Below, in pieces: positions 16,104-27,949 of a DNA stretch of 64,000 nt. A program made the translations under genes and the position numbers. Position 1 is the stretch's first letter. Each line of letters opens with the position of its first letter. Source of the DNA: JALZVT01 sp964611345 (GTDB lineage Bacteria > Pseudomonadota > Gammaproteobacteria > Pseudomonadales > Azotimanducaceae); assembly GCA_964611345.1 (NCBI GenBank), contig CAZSYU010000010.1, forward strand, positions 6,988 through 70,987. Direction: 5' to 3'. The notes under the pieces were generated by a model. The model was not told where the DNA came from. It saw nothing but the letters and a program-made list of their open reading frames with translations, and made no database searches.

Positions 16104-16925
16104 GTGAGTAGCCAAGTACAGAACAAAGCCGTAACAATTTCGACCTTGCAGGAAATAAAAGACAAGGGTGAAAAATTTGCCTGCCTGACCGCCTATGACG
16201 CCATTTTCTCCGAGCTTATCTCTAGTGCTGGCATCGAAGTGATGTTAGTTGGTGACTCACTGGGCATGGTTTTACAGGGTCACGATAGCACTCTGCCGGT
16301 AACGCTCGACGACATGGTGTATCACATGAATTGTGTTCGTCGCGGCAACACCGGCTCTGCCATCATGGCAGACCTGCCGTTTATGAGTTATGCATCAGAA
16401 GAACAATCACTCACCAGTGCGGCAACGCTCATGCGGGCCGGCGCCCATATCGTAAAACTCGAAGGCGGCGCCTGGCTTGCCGAGTCAACCCGCATGCTGA
16501 CAGAACGCGGCATACCCGTTTGCGCGCACATGGGTCTCACTCCCCAATCAATCAATCGGCTGGGTGGCTACCGGGTGCAGGGGCGAGACCCTGACCAGGC
16601 TCATACCATGATAGACGAGGCCAAAATTCTCGAAGACGCTGGGGCCTCCTTGCTGCTGCTCGAATGCGTACCTACCGGCCTGGCAGAAGAGATCACTACC
16701 TCGTTGCGCATACCAGTAATTGGCATTGGCGCTGGTCCAACCACAGACGCCCAGATAATGGTGGTGCATGACATGTTGGGTATTACACCGGCCAGCATTC
16801 GCGTACCGAAGTTCGTGAAGAATTTTTTACCCGAAAGCACCAGCGGACTGGCGGGGGCCTTCGAGGCCTACGCCGCCGCCGTTCACAACGGGGTCTTCCC
16901 CGGTCCGGAACATACTTTCAAGTAA
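16104..16925 (+). CDS. panB: 3-methyl-2-oxobutanoate hydroxymethyltransferase
   Basis: First committed step of pantothenate synthesis: transfers a hydroxymethyl group from methylene-tetrahydrofolate to ketoisovalerate. Landmarks are LTAYDAIFSEL, VMLVGDSLGMVLQGHDST with the Mg-binding Asp, HMGLTPQSINRLGG, and IGIGAGPTTDAQ. The length of 273 is typical. The start is GTG with TAGGAG upstream. It forms an operon with panC 26 bp downstream. Confidence 0.95.
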   Translation: MSSQVQNKAVTISTLQEIKDKGEKFACLTAYDAIFSELISSAGIEVMLVGDSLGMVLQGHDSTLPVTLDDMVYHMNCVRRGNTGSAIMADLPFMSYASEEQSLTSAATLMRAGAHIVKLEGGAWLAESTRMLTERGIPVCAHMGLTPQSINRLGGYRVQGRDPDQAHTMIDEAKILEDAGASLLLLECVPTGLAEEITTSLRIPVIGIGAGPTTDAQIMVVHDMLGITPASIRVPKFVKNFLPESTSGLAGAFEAYAAAVHNGVFPGPEHTFK

Positions 16926-16951
16926 GCTGGTTGCAGTCGGCCGTTTAAAAT

Positions 16952-17803
16952 ATGCGCACAGTTCACTCCATAGCGGACGTACGGGCGGCAGTTGCGACCT
17001 GGAAGCACAACAACGACTCCATTGCGCTGGTGCCCACCATGGGCAATTTGCATTCGGGGCATTTGCAACTGGTAAAAGCGGCCAGTGAGCAGCACAGCAA
17101 GACGGTTGTTTCTGTTTTTGTGAACCCGCTGCAGTTTGGCCCCGATGAAGATTTCGACGCTTACCCGCGCACCCTGGACGCTGACGCCGAGGCACTAAGG
17201 CAGGTAGATGCCGACCTTGTGTTTGCACCCAGCGTTGCTGAAATGTACCCCACGGGGCAAAGCGCACATGTTGAAGTTAAACTGCCAAGCCTTGCCAACC
17301 TGCTGTGCGGCGAACATCGCCCAGGCCACTTCGATGGCGTAGGTACGGTGGTACTCAAACTGTTCAACATCGTGCAACCGCACGCTGCGTTTTTTGGTGA
17401 AAAAGATTTTCAACAGCTATTGTTAATCAAAACCATTACACGGCAACTCGACTTGCCCATCGAGGTCTATGGTGTGCCGACGGTGCGCGCGGATGATGGT
17501 CTCGCCCTGTCCAGTCGCAACCAGTATTTAACCAGGGCCGAACGGGCCACCGCACCCTTATTGCAGGCTACCCTGCAATCAATAGCGGAAGCCCTAGCGG
17601 CTGGCGCAACCAATTACGAGCAACTGGCTAGCGATGGTCTGGATAAGCTTCGCGAGGCAGGGTTCGACCCTGACTACATCGACATTCGCAACGCAGACAC
17701 GCTGGCACCGCCTGACGCCGCCTCTCATAATTTACGCATTCTCGCAGCGGCTCGCCTTGGTGGCGCTCGCCTCATAGACAACATCGGAGCTTCTCGCCAA
17801 TGA
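16952..17803 (+). CDS. panC: Pantothenate synthetase (pantoate-beta-alanine ligase)
   Basis: Joins pantoate and beta-alanine using ATP. It has the HIGH-like motif PTMGNLHSGHLQL, FVNPLQFGPDEDF, LCGEHRPGHFDGVGTVV, FGEKDFQQL and the KMSKS-like LSSRNQYL. At 283 residues it has standard length. Its stop overlaps the pgi start by four bases (ATGA). Confidence 0.95.
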   Translation: MRTVHSIADVRAAVATWKHNNDSIALVPTMGNLHSGHLQLVKAASEQHSKTVVSVFVNPLQFGPDEDFDAYPRTLDADAEALRQVDADLVFAPSVAEMYPTGQSAHVEVKLPSLANLLCGEHRPGHFDGVGTVVLKLFNIVQPHAAFFGEKDFQQLLLIKTITRQLDLPIEVYGVPTVRADDGLALSSRNQYLTRAERATAPLLQATLQSIAEALAAGATNYEQLASDGLDKLREAGFDPDYIDIRNADTLAPPDAASHNLRILAAARLGGARLIDNIGASRQ

Positions 17804-19355
17804 ACCCAACCCAATTGCCAGCCTGGCAAAACCTCACTGCGCTAGTCGCAGAGCAACGCACCGATACGAGCAGAGGGGCGGCAGCGGGACCCGTACTGAA
17901 AATTGGTGGAGTGCTCGCCGACTTCTCGCGCCAGCAAATAGACGCTGCCGTGCTCACCGAGCTGCTCAATCTGGCCAGCCAGTCAAAGTTGACGGAGGCA
18001 ATCACCGCCCAGCTAGCCGGCGACAAGATCAATGCCAGCGAAAACCGTGCCGTTTTGCACACCGCCTTGCGCGCGCCGCACGGCGCTCGCCCAGGCGCAG
18101 TAGCAGACACTATCGAAGCTGAAAGCGAACGCCTCGCTGCCTTCGTCACCGCCGTACGAACCCATCAATGGCGTGGCTATACCGGTAAAGCTATCCAGCA
18201 CGTGGTGCACATTGGCATTGGCGGCTCGCACCTGGGACCCGAACTCGCCTATCGCGCGCTCGCAAGTCCCACTGACGCGCTTAAAGTTACTTTTCTGGCC
18301 AATCTGGACGGTCACGCTGCTCGTGATGCTCTGCACGGACTCGATCCCGAAACGACGCTGTTCATCGTCGTGAGCAAGTCGTTCAGCACGCTGGAAACCA
18401 AGATGAACGCAAACACCGCGCGGAGTTGGTTTATCGAGCGCACCGGCGATCTGGCTGCGATCAAGCAACACTTTGTTGCGGTCACCAGCAATCTTGCTGC
18501 TGCCGCTGACTTTGGCATGCCGGAAGAAAATCTGTTTGCCATGTGGGACTGGGTGGGCGGCCGTTACTCGCTGTGGTCTGCCGTTGGTTTACCGCTGATG
18601 CTGGCCTTGGGTGAAGCCGAGTTCGACCAGCTACTGGCAGGCGCGCATGAGCTCGACCAGCATTTGGCCAGCGCCCCGTTCGCCGAGAACCTGCCGGTAC
18701 TCATGGCGCTCATTGGCATCTACAACTACAACTTCAGAGGCGCAGAGACGCTCGCCGTATTGGCTTACGAGCGCCGCCTGGCACTCCTGCCTGACTACCT
18801 GCAGCAGCTTGAAACCGAGAGTAACGGTAAATCGGTAGATCGCGCCGGTAACCCCATCGAGTACCCCACCATGCCGGTTCTGTGGGGGGGCGAAGAGTCC
18901 ATAGGCCAGCACTCGTTCCACCAACTGCTGCACCAGGGCAATCGGCCATTCACGGCAGATTTTATTGGCACCTGTGTGCCTGATCACGAGTTTGCCGAGC
19001 ACCACGATTGGCAGCTAGCCAACATGCTCGCCCAGGCCGAAGCCATGCAGTTTGGCGACAACGCAGACGACCCACAGCGCTTTGTGGCCGGCAAGCGTCC
19101 AACGACTACGCTGCTGTTGGAGGCGCTCACACCGCGCAATCTGGGTACGCTGCTTGCGCTGTACGAGCAAAAGGTGTTTTGTCAGGGCATCATCTGGAAC
19201 ATTAACTCATTCGATCAGTGGGGCGTTGAACTGGGTAAAAAGCTGGCCGACCGCATCTATCCGGCAATGGCCGGCAGTGAGCGCCTCGTTGCTAACGGTG
19301 CCATTAGCCAGACACTGATCGATCACATCATTGACCAAGCGGGAACTGCCACCTA

Positions 19356-19356
<1 letters not shown>
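17800..19356 (+). CDS. pgi: Glucose-6-phosphate isomerase
   Basis: Interconverts glucose-6-phosphate and fructose-6-phosphate. Motifs include HIGIGGSHLGPELAYRAL, SKSFSTLETKMN, the signature DWVGGRYSLWSAVGLP, GKSVDRAG, WGGEESIGQHSFHQLLHQG with the catalytic His, and the C-terminal SFDQWGVELGK with its Lys. At 518 residues it is a little shorter than E. coli Pgi (549). It overlaps panC and abuts acs (TAATG), so panBC-pgi-acs reads as one operon. Confidence 0.95.
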
Positions 19357-21299
<1,943 letters not shown>

Positions 21300-22394
21300 A
21301 TGGCGATAGAAGCCAAACCCGGCAGCAAGCGAGGTTTTCTCTACACCGGCGTTGCGTTCCTGCTACTCGCGATACTTGGTTATGTGTTTCGCGGTGAACT
21401 GTTAGGTGGCGCCATGGCCTGGCAGATTGGTCCCGATCACGACTTCGCTGACCAGCCGGTCCCGGCCGCGCCCAGCTATGCAAACAACAGTGCGTGGGCT
21501 GCACTGCCTGAGACTACAGAACCAGCGGACGAACGCCCCGCCGAAGCTGCGAACGACCCCACGGGCGACACGCCGGTCTTCTTTATCCATCCCACCAGCT
21601 ACCTAAACAAGGCCAGCTGGAACCAACCCCTCGACGATGATACTGCTAACTGGATTGTGGATGAGCGGGTACTGCGCCATCAGGCGTCTGCCTTCAATAG
21701 TTGTTGCCGCGTGTTTGCGCCCCGCTACCGCCAGGCCACGTTCTACTCGTTTATCGAAAACGGTAACAACGCAAAGCAGGCACTCAATCTGGCGTATGGC
21801 GATGTGGTTAGTGCGTTCCACGAATTCTTAAACCGCATTCCCGCTAGTTCACCCTTTGTCCTCGCTGGACATTCCCAGGGCACCAAACACGGCGCACGGT
21901 TGCTGGCTGAAGAGATTGCCAACACCGAACTACGCGGTCGCCTGATTGCCGCCTACCTCATTGGGTTTTCGATTACCGCAGGCGATTTGGGCGGCGTGCC
22001 TGTCTGCAAGAGCCCCACGCAAACCGGTTGCGCCATCGGCTGGAACGCCATCGACGGCAACGGTCGCGGCGCCTTTAGCGGCACCGACAACATGCTGTGC
22101 GTCAACCCGCTGAGCTGGCGGCACGACGAGAGTTACGCCGAGCACGCACTCAATGCGGGCGCGATCGGCTACGCAAGCTACGGCCAGGCACAGGAGGATG
22201 AGGACGTCAGCGCGCTGAGCGTTGAACCTGGCGCGGCGGACGCCCAGTGCAAAGACGGCAATCTGTTCATACCGGAGCTCAAATCAGCTGCGTTTCCGCA
22301 ACGTATGTTGGGCAACAGCATGCACGTGTACGATTACAGCCTGTTCCATATGAATATTCGCGCCAATGCACAGGCCCGGGTAAACGCTTTCTAA
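21300..22394 (+). CDS. DUF3089 alpha/beta-hydrolase-like protein, membrane-anchored
   Basis: A 364-residue protein with an N-terminal signal anchor (FLYTGVAFLLLAILGYVF) and a secreted domain. The DUF3089 hallmarks are VFFIHPTSYLNKASWN, CCRVFAPRYRQA, and the nucleophile elbow LAGHSQGTKHG. Family members are thought to be serine hydrolases or esterases; the substrate is unknown. Its ATG directly follows the acs stop, so it is read through from acs. The secreted protein gene follows 13 bp on. Confidence 0.8.
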   Translation: MAIEAKPGSKRGFLYTGVAFLLLAILGYVFRGELLGGAMAWQIGPDHDFADQPVPAAPSYANNSAWAALPETTEPADERPAEAANDPTGDTPVFFIHPTSYLNKASWNQPLDDDTANWIVDERVLRHQASAFNSCCRVFAPRYRQATFYSFIENGNNAKQALNLAYGDVVSAFHEFLNRIPASSPFVLAGHSQGTKHGARLLAEEIANTELRGRLIAAYLIGFSITAGDLGGVPVCKSPTQTGCAIGWNAIDGNGRGAFSGTDNMLCVNPLSWRHDESYAEHALNAGAIGYASYGQAQEDEDVSALSVEPGAADAQCKDGNLFIPELKSAAFPQRMLGNSMHVYDYSLFHMNIRANAQARVNAF

Positions 22395-22407
22395 AGAGGG
22401 TGACCAC

Positions 22408-23256
22408 ATGCCATATCGATTTTTTGCACGCCACACAAGACTGCTCTGCGCGACGCTCTGTACGATATTGGTTTCAGGCCACCTCAATGCAGAGGAATAC
22501 ACCGCCCCGCGCGGACCTGGCGGCAACCCGGATCTAAACGGTGTGTGGCAGGTGCTCAATCGCGCCAACTACGACATTGAACCCCACGCTGCGCGGGCAG
22601 CGCTTGCCACCGTAGAGGGCGACTTTGGCCCTGTGCCTGCGCCCGCAATCGTGGCGCTTGGTAGCGTGGGATCGGTACCAGGTGGCGCAGGCGTACTCGA
22701 CGGGGAGCGCATTCCCTACACGCCTGCGGCGCTTACGAAAAAGCAGGACAACCAGGCCAACTGGCTCACCAAAGACCCGGAAATAAAGTGCTATCTGCCT
22801 GGCATACCGCGCGCCAACTACATGCCGTATCCATTTCAAATCGCGCAAAGTGCCAGCGCCATTCTGTTTAGCTACGAATACGCAGGGGCCGCGCGCAACA
22901 TCTACCTGACAGATCCGGGTGAAGCGCCGATTGATTCCTGGATGGGCCAGTCCTATGGCCGCTGGGAAGGCGAAACGCTGGTGATCGAGGTAACCGGGCA
23001 GAACGCCGAGACCTGGTTTGATCGCGCCGGTAACCACCACAGCGAGCAGCTAAAGGTGACTGAACGGTTCACGCCTACCGGGCCGGGTACGATGCGCTAC
23101 GAGGCCAATATCGAAGACCCCGCCACCTTTACCGAGCCCTGGAGCATGAGCATGACGCTGTACAAGCGCGTAGGCAAAGACGCCCAGTTGCAGCAGTTTA
23201 AGTGCGTGGAGTTTGTCGAAGAACTGTTCTACGGCGAGTTGCGCAAGAAGAAGTGA
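22408..23256 (+). CDS. Secreted PDLxGxW-family protein of unknown function (copy 1)
   Basis: A 282-residue protein with a signal peptide ending near LNAEEY, so it is exported. The mature N-terminus has NPDLNGVW; the C-terminal part has YGRWEGETLVIEVTG and LKVTERFTPTG. These match the gene at 29745-30791 in the same order, so the two are paralogues. GAGGGTGACCAC precedes the ATG. The family is not one I can name, and I infer no enzyme activity. It is probably the last gene of the acs operon. Confidence 0.7.
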   Translation: MPYRFFARHTRLLCATLCTILVSGHLNAEEYTAPRGPGGNPDLNGVWQVLNRANYDIEPHAARAALATVEGDFGPVPAPAIVALGSVGSVPGGAGVLDGERIPYTPAALTKKQDNQANWLTKDPEIKCYLPGIPRANYMPYPFQIAQSASAILFSYEYAGAARNIYLTDPGEAPIDSWMGQSYGRWEGETLVIEVTGQNAETWFDRAGNHHSEQLKVTERFTPTGPGTMRYEANIEDPATFTEPWSMSMTLYKRVGKDAQLQQFKCVEFVEELFYGELRKKK

Positions 23257-23266
23257 AAGAAGCAAG

Positions 23267-23282
23267 CATGACATTTGTCATG
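23267..23282. promoter_or_regulatory. 16-bp palindrome, candidate operator of the downstream two-component system
   Basis: CATGACA-TT-TGTCATG, with perfect 7-bp arms, is centred about 90 bp before the ABC ATPase start. The right arm contains TTGTCA, a good -35 (5 of 6), with TATCCT at 23296 as a possible -10 at a short 15-bp spacing. The symmetry fits a NarL/DesR-type dimer such as the regulator encoded at the end of this operon. The link is inferred. Confidence 0.5.
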
Positions 23283-23365
23283 TGAGTTTAGGGACTATCC
23301 TCAATTACGGTGCCTCTCCACATATGGTCTAGTTGATCTCAAGATCAAGAACCAACAGTGGCCGC

Positions 23366-24274
23366 ATGCCAAACGCATCTCCAGTCCTATCAGCCTCCAA
23401 ACTGACCATATCCTTTGGCGATGTACAGGCACTCAACAGCCTTGAGCTTGACATCAATGCCGCGGAAGTCACTGCAATTCTCGGCAGCAATGGTGCCGGC
23501 AAGACTACTTTTATCCGCTGCGCGCTCGGCCTGACCCGAGCCTCAGGCGGCACTCTCAGCCTGTTTGGCAGCAAACCCGGAACTCTTGCCGTACGCCGAA
23601 GAATCGGCGCGATGCTGCAGGCGTCCGACCTGCCAGACTTATTAACAGTGCGCGAACAGATAACTCTGATGTCGAGTTACTACCCAAATTCGCAGCCCAC
23701 AGATGACTTACTCACGCTGTGTCAGCTGCATGGCTTGGCAGACAAACGCTACCAGACACTTTCTGGCGGTCAGAAACGTCAGGCTCAGTTTGCTCTAGCG
23801 ATTGTTGGGAACCCTGACCTGATTTTTCTTGACGAACCGACAACCGGTCTGGACACCGATGCTCGAGAGAGACTTTGGGAACGAGTACGGTCGTTAACAT
23901 CTGCAGGTACGGCAGTTGTGTTAACAACCCATTACCTGGAAGAAGCCGATGCACTTGCCGATCGAATTGTGTTGCTGCAAGACGGCCGAGTCGTTGCAGA
24001 TGGCACCCCACAAGAGATTCGTAATTTTACGAGCGGCCAGCTAATCCGCTGCGTGAGCCCATTACCGCTAAACGTTCTGGCCGCGCTGCCAGGTGTTGTT
24101 CGGGCAGGACGGTCAGGTCGATTCATCGAGATGAGTACACGCTCCGCACCGGCAAGCCTAAAAGGTTTGCTCGAGCTCGATGCCAATCCCGCAGATCTAA
24201 CAGTGACCAAACCAACCCTCGATGACGCCATGCGCGATCTTTCTACATCGAGAGAGACACAGAGAGCGACATAG
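23366..24274 (+). CDS. ABC transporter ATP-binding protein (drug/lipid export type)
   Basis: A 302-residue ATPase with Walker A GSNGAGKTTFIR, Q-loop region GAMLQASDLP, signature LSGGQKRQAQFALAI, Walker B LIFLDEPTTGLD and the switch His in LTTHYLEEAD. A C-terminal extension of about 90 residues (from roughly residue 215) is common in export-type ATPases. The ATG at 23366 starts the conserved region; the frame opens 11 codons earlier without support. It pairs with the permease three bases downstream. It is first in the accessory five-gene operon. Confidence 0.9.
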   Translation: MPNASPVLSASKLTISFGDVQALNSLELDINAAEVTAILGSNGAGKTTFIRCALGLTRASGGTLSLFGSKPGTLAVRRRIGAMLQASDLPDLLTVREQITLMSSYYPNSQPTDDLLTLCQLHGLADKRYQTLSGGQKRQAQFALAIVGNPDLIFLDEPTTGLDTDARERLWERVRSLTSAGTAVVLTTHYLEEADALADRIVLLQDGRVVADGTPQEIRNFTSGQLIRCVSPLPLNVLAALPGVVRAGRSGRFIEMSTRSAPASLKGLLELDANPADLTVTKPTLDDAMRDLSTSRETQRAT

Positions 24275-24277
24275 AGA

Positions 24278-25015
24278 ATGACAACAGCAGATGTATTTTT
24301 AAACGAGGCTGGCGCGGAAGTACTCAAATCTGCACGGGCACCAGAATTTATTCTACCCACACTGGTTATGCCTGTTGCCTTCTACACACTGTTCGCCGTG
24401 GTTCTTTCCAGAGACAACGGCCAGGCCAACTATATGCTCGCGACATTCGGTATCTTCGCCGCGATGGGTCCAGCCATCTTTGGCTTTGGCGTGTCTGTCG
24501 CAACCGAACGGGAAAAAGGTTGGCTGGATTTAAAACGTGCAACACCTGCTCCAGCAGGCACATACATAGGCGCAAAACTGCTCGCGACCCTCATCTTCAG
24601 CGGCTTATCACTCGCTTTGTTGTATAGCATCGCAGGCTTTATCGCAGGGGTAGAGCTGCCGCGTTCTATATGGCTGGCCTTGCTCTCGGTACATCTGTTC
24701 GCCACGATTCCGCTTGCCATGATTGGTATGACGCTCGGCTTTATTATGAACAGCAATGGCGCTATCGCCGTTGCCAACATTCTGTTTTTAGGACTGTCCG
24801 CTCTGGGTGGGCTGTGGATCCCGATAGCGGCGTTCCCTACCGCAATGCAATCGATCGCCCTGGCGCTACCGTCGTATCACCTCGGTGAACTCGCTCTGGG
24901 AGTTAGTGGCGCCCCCGGTGACCACGACACAGTAGCAGCGCTGCAAACCACAATCCTCATGACGCTAGGCCTTGCGTTACTTACGCGCTTTGCCTGGTCG
25001 CGACAAAAATCCTAG
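24278..25015 (+). CDS. ABC-2 type transporter permease
   Basis: A 245-residue integral membrane protein with about six membrane segments, including FILPTLVMPVAFYTLFAVVL, IFGFGVSVATEREKGWLDL, LIFSGLSLALLYSIAGFIAG, and IPLAMIGMTLGFIM. The EREKGWLDLKRATP coupling region after the second segment is typical of ABC-2 exporters. It makes the transporter with the preceding ATPase. The substrate is unknown; similar modules next to DesK/DesR-type systems export or sense lipids and membrane-active compounds. Confidence 0.88.
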   Translation: MTTADVFLNEAGAEVLKSARAPEFILPTLVMPVAFYTLFAVVLSRDNGQANYMLATFGIFAAMGPAIFGFGVSVATEREKGWLDLKRATPAPAGTYIGAKLLATLIFSGLSLALLYSIAGFIAGVELPRSIWLALLSVHLFATIPLAMIGMTLGFIMNSNGAIAVANILFLGLSALGGLWIPIAAFPTAMQSIALALPSYHLGELALGVSGAPGDHDTVAALQTTILMTLGLALLTRFAWSRQKS

Positions 25016-25034
25016 CACAGGTAGGTCTCAGACA

Positions 25035-26819
25035 ATGTTAAAGAACACTCTCTTGGGGGCGCTTGCGCTACTGGTAGCAATCTTCACTGGCTTGATTTTA
25101 ATACTACCTACGCCAACTGCACTCGACACAGAAAGCGCCACAGACAACGACACCCTGCTAATCACCAACGCCCGTCTGTTTGACGGCAGAGCGGTGCTAG
25201 ACAATGTCGATGTGCTGGTGGAAGGCCGCACCATCGCGGACATAGGTTCGAATCTCGCCGCACCCGAAGATGTCACCCGCCTGGAAGCAGCAGGCCTGAC
25301 AATTTTACCTGGCCTGATCGATGCTCATACCCATACTTTCGGGACGGCGCTGGAGGATAGCCTGCGCTTTGGGGTCACCACCAACCTCGATATGTTCATG
25401 TCAGCAGATCTGATGCAAAGCGCCAAGCCCGATCGAGATAACCCGGAAGTCGCAGACCGGGCTGATCTGTTTAGCGCAGGAACACTCGCCACCGTTGCAG
25501 GCGGCCATGGCACACAGTTCGGCTTCCCCATTGAAACTCTGGCGCAACCAGAAGATGCCGCAGATTGGGTCGAACGGCGTAAAGCGGAGGGTTCCGACTA
25601 CATTAAACTGGTCTACATACCCAACCAGACGAGTATACCCAGCCTCGATTTGGCCACAGCCAGCGCCATCATTCTGGCCGCGCATAATGCTGGCTTGCTG
25701 GCTCTCGCGCACATCTCAACAGAAGCAGCCGCATTGGATATGGTGAACGCGGGGATAGATGGTCTCGTGCATATATTTGCCGATCAGCCGGTTTCTGAGG
25801 CCTTCATTCGTCGCGCAATCGAGGCTGACATTTTCATCATACCGACGCTCACCACGCTCGCTGGCATCGATGAAGCCGGAGTGAATGCAGCTCTCGCTGA
25901 GGATTCGCGACTTGCGCCCTATTTGCGAGCAACGCAGACCACAAACCTTGCAAGGAGTTTTGGCGAGGGGTTAGCAGGATTTGATCTGTCCATCGCTCTC
26001 GCCAATACCGGCAAACTACAGGCCGCCGGGGTTACCATTCTCGCCGGATCGGATGCGCCAAATCCCGGCACAACCCACGGCGCGAGTTTGCATCACGAAC
26101 TGGAACTGCTGGTGCGTGCCGGTCTGCCAAATCTGACCGCCTTGTCTGCCGCAACCGCAAACCCGGCCCAGAGATTTGACCTGGGCGAGCGCGGTTATCT
26201 GACACCTGGTGCACCGGCGGACTTTCTCCTTGTCGCCGGCAATCCTCTGGAGAACATTGACAGCACGCGAGACATAGTTGCGCTCTACAAGAACGGCACA
26301 AAGGTAGTGCGATCACTTGTTGATGGGGGAGTAAAATCACAGCTGTTGCAAGCCAGTCTCGGCACCTTCAACTCAGGACTCGATGCGCCTGAGGGTTTCG
26401 CCTGGACAAGTACCGATGACCGTGTGATGGGTGGCAACTCAACTTCTAAAGTTGAGGCCAGCGGCGATGGGTATCTCAGCGTGCAAGCAAAGGTTGCAAG
26501 CGGTTTTGCGTTCCCCTGGGCAGGAGCCTCCCTCACTTTGCAGGATCAAACCACTGGTCCCGCCTCGCTCGCCGAATATTCAGAGCTTAGTTTCAGCATC
26601 AGAGGGTCAGCCGGCACTTATCGAGCAATGATGTTTGATACCGCAGCCGGTGTGCCACCAACCCAGAGTTTCTCAGTCAGCAAGGACTGGCAAACTGTCT
26701 CGCTTGCTCTTGCAGACTTTAGGGGCTTTTCGAGTAACCAATTTCAAGGTCTCGCGATTGTTGCTGGCCCAGGCAAAGGTGAGTTTCAATATCAGATCGA
26801 TAATGTCACTCTGAACTAA
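25035..26819 (+). CDS. Amidohydrolase fused to a C-terminal CIA30-like domain
   Basis: A 594-residue protein. An N-terminal membrane or signal segment (LLGALALLVAIFTGLILIL) places the rest outside the cytoplasm. Residues about 40-435 are a metal-dependent amidohydrolase: DAHTHTF metal site, the candidate carboxylated Lys in DYIKLVY, metal His residues in LALAHIS and GLVHIFAD, and the catalytic Asp in LAGSDAPN. Residues about 445-594 resemble the CIA30 (NDUFAF1-like) beta-sandwich: TSTDDRVMGGNSTSK, then LSVQAKVASGFAFPWAG and QYQIDNVTLN. It sits between the permease and the histidine kinase genes. The substrate is unknown. Confidence 0.82.
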   Translation: MLKNTLLGALALLVAIFTGLILILPTPTALDTESATDNDTLLITNARLFDGRAVLDNVDVLVEGRTIADIGSNLAAPEDVTRLEAAGLTILPGLIDAHTHTFGTALEDSLRFGVTTNLDMFMSADLMQSAKPDRDNPEVADRADLFSAGTLATVAGGHGTQFGFPIETLAQPEDAADWVERRKAEGSDYIKLVYIPNQTSIPSLDLATASAIILAAHNAGLLALAHISTEAAALDMVNAGIDGLVHIFADQPVSEAFIRRAIEADIFIIPTLTTLAGIDEAGVNAALAEDSRLAPYLRATQTTNLARSFGEGLAGFDLSIALANTGKLQAAGVTILAGSDAPNPGTTHGASLHHELELLVRAGLPNLTALSAATANPAQRFDLGERGYLTPGAPADFLLVAGNPLENIDSTRDIVALYKNGTKVVRSLVDGGVKSQLLQASLGTFNSGLDAPEGFAWTSTDDRVMGGNSTSKVEASGDGYLSVQAKVASGFAFPWAGASLTLQDQTTGPASLAEYSELSFSIRGSAGTYRAMMFDTAAGVPPTQSFSVSKDWQTVSLALADFRGFSSNQFQGLAIVAGPGKGEFQYQIDNVTLN

Positions 26820-27949
26820 TGGCAACGAACACCTTACCCGATACGTCCGATACATCCGGCACCCCAAACCGGCAGACCACCTGGATGGAGCGTCCTGAGT
26901 TTCAGCTGGTGTATCTGCCGTTCTATTTTATTCCGTGGTTCTTCGCTACACCAACGGCGATGGATGTCGGCGCGGCATTGCTCGCAGTCCTTTTATTTTG
27001 CCCGCTCTTTTTTCGAGCCTTTGGCCAAATTACACCCATCTATCTGCTGCACGCACTCGCTATCGAAGGCATAGCGTTGGCTGTAGGTCCTTTTAGTGGT
27101 ATGGAGGGCACTTACCACATCTACGCCGTATCTATTGCAGCATTCCAGCAAGATATTCGCCGCGCAATTGCCAGCGTCGTTGTGCTTAGTCTCGTTTACG
27201 CATTCTTCGCCCATTTTGTTCTCGAGGCATCGCTGGCGCGAACAGGTTTCATTCTTTTCATGTCTGGCATAGTAGCTGCGACCTGTATCGCCGCCGCACA
27301 GTCCTGGATTGTGCAGGATGCACGCGAGCGCTCTCTAGTGCTCGATCGGCAGTTAGCGGCAGTTGAGGAGCGCGAGCGAATCGCTCGAGACCTGCATGAC
27401 ATACTGGGTCATACCTTAACCATGGTAGCCGTGAAAGCGGACCTTGCGGAAAAACTGCTGGAAACAGACCCCGCGAGAGCTCGACAGGAAATAAGTGACA
27501 TCCGGCTCTCGGCGCGTGACGCCCTGAATGACGTCCGCGATACGGTTAAAGGCATGACCGTGGTTAACGTTGCTGAAGAAATTGCCCGGGCACGTGACAG
27601 CCTCACCGCAATAGACATCGACTTTCACGTTTCAGGTGACGTACCCGACCTGCCACATCGAATGAACAAAGCAGTCGGGCTTGCCATTAGAGAGGCAGTA
27701 ACCAACATCATCCGCCACTCGGAGGCTACCCAGGCACAGATTCAATTCGGCCCAGCCACTGAAGCCTTCCGGTTCAGCATTACGGATAACGGCAAGGGCA
27801 CCCAACACAACGAAGTCTTCGAGCCAGGTACCGGGATGCAGAGTCTGACACGCAGAGTGGAAGCACTCGGAGGAACGACAGAGATCGACACTGGTGTCGG
27901 TACACGACTTGAAATTTGCCTCCCACTCAACGACCAAGCTACCTCATGA
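26819..27949 (+). CDS. DesK/NarX-type sensor histidine kinase
   Basis: A 376-residue membrane kinase. About five membrane segments (residues 30-165) come first and there is almost no periplasmic domain, which suggests sensing within the membrane. The HisKA_3 dimerisation helix has the phospho-acceptor in RERIARDLHDILGHTL (His193). The ATPase domain shows REAVTNIIRHSEAT (N box), ITDNGKGT (D box) and GTGMQSL. It overlaps the amidohydrolase stop by one base and the regulator start by four, so all are one transcript. The partner is certainly the next gene. Confidence 0.92.
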   Translation: MATNTLPDTSDTSGTPNRQTTWMERPEFQLVYLPFYFIPWFFATPTAMDVGAALLAVLLFCPLFFRAFGQITPIYLLHALAIEGIALAVGPFSGMEGTYHIYAVSIAAFQQDIRRAIASVVVLSLVYAFFAHFVLEASLARTGFILFMSGIVAATCIAAAQSWIVQDARERSLVLDRQLAAVEERERIARDLHDILGHTLTMVAVKADLAEKLLETDPARARQEISDIRLSARDALNDVRDTVKGMTVVNVAEEIARARDSLTAIDIDFHVSGDVPDLPHRMNKAVGLAIREAVTNIIRHSEATQAQIQFGPATEAFRFSITDNGKGTQHNEVFEPGTGMQSLTRRVEALGGTTEIDTGVGTRLEICLPLNDQATS

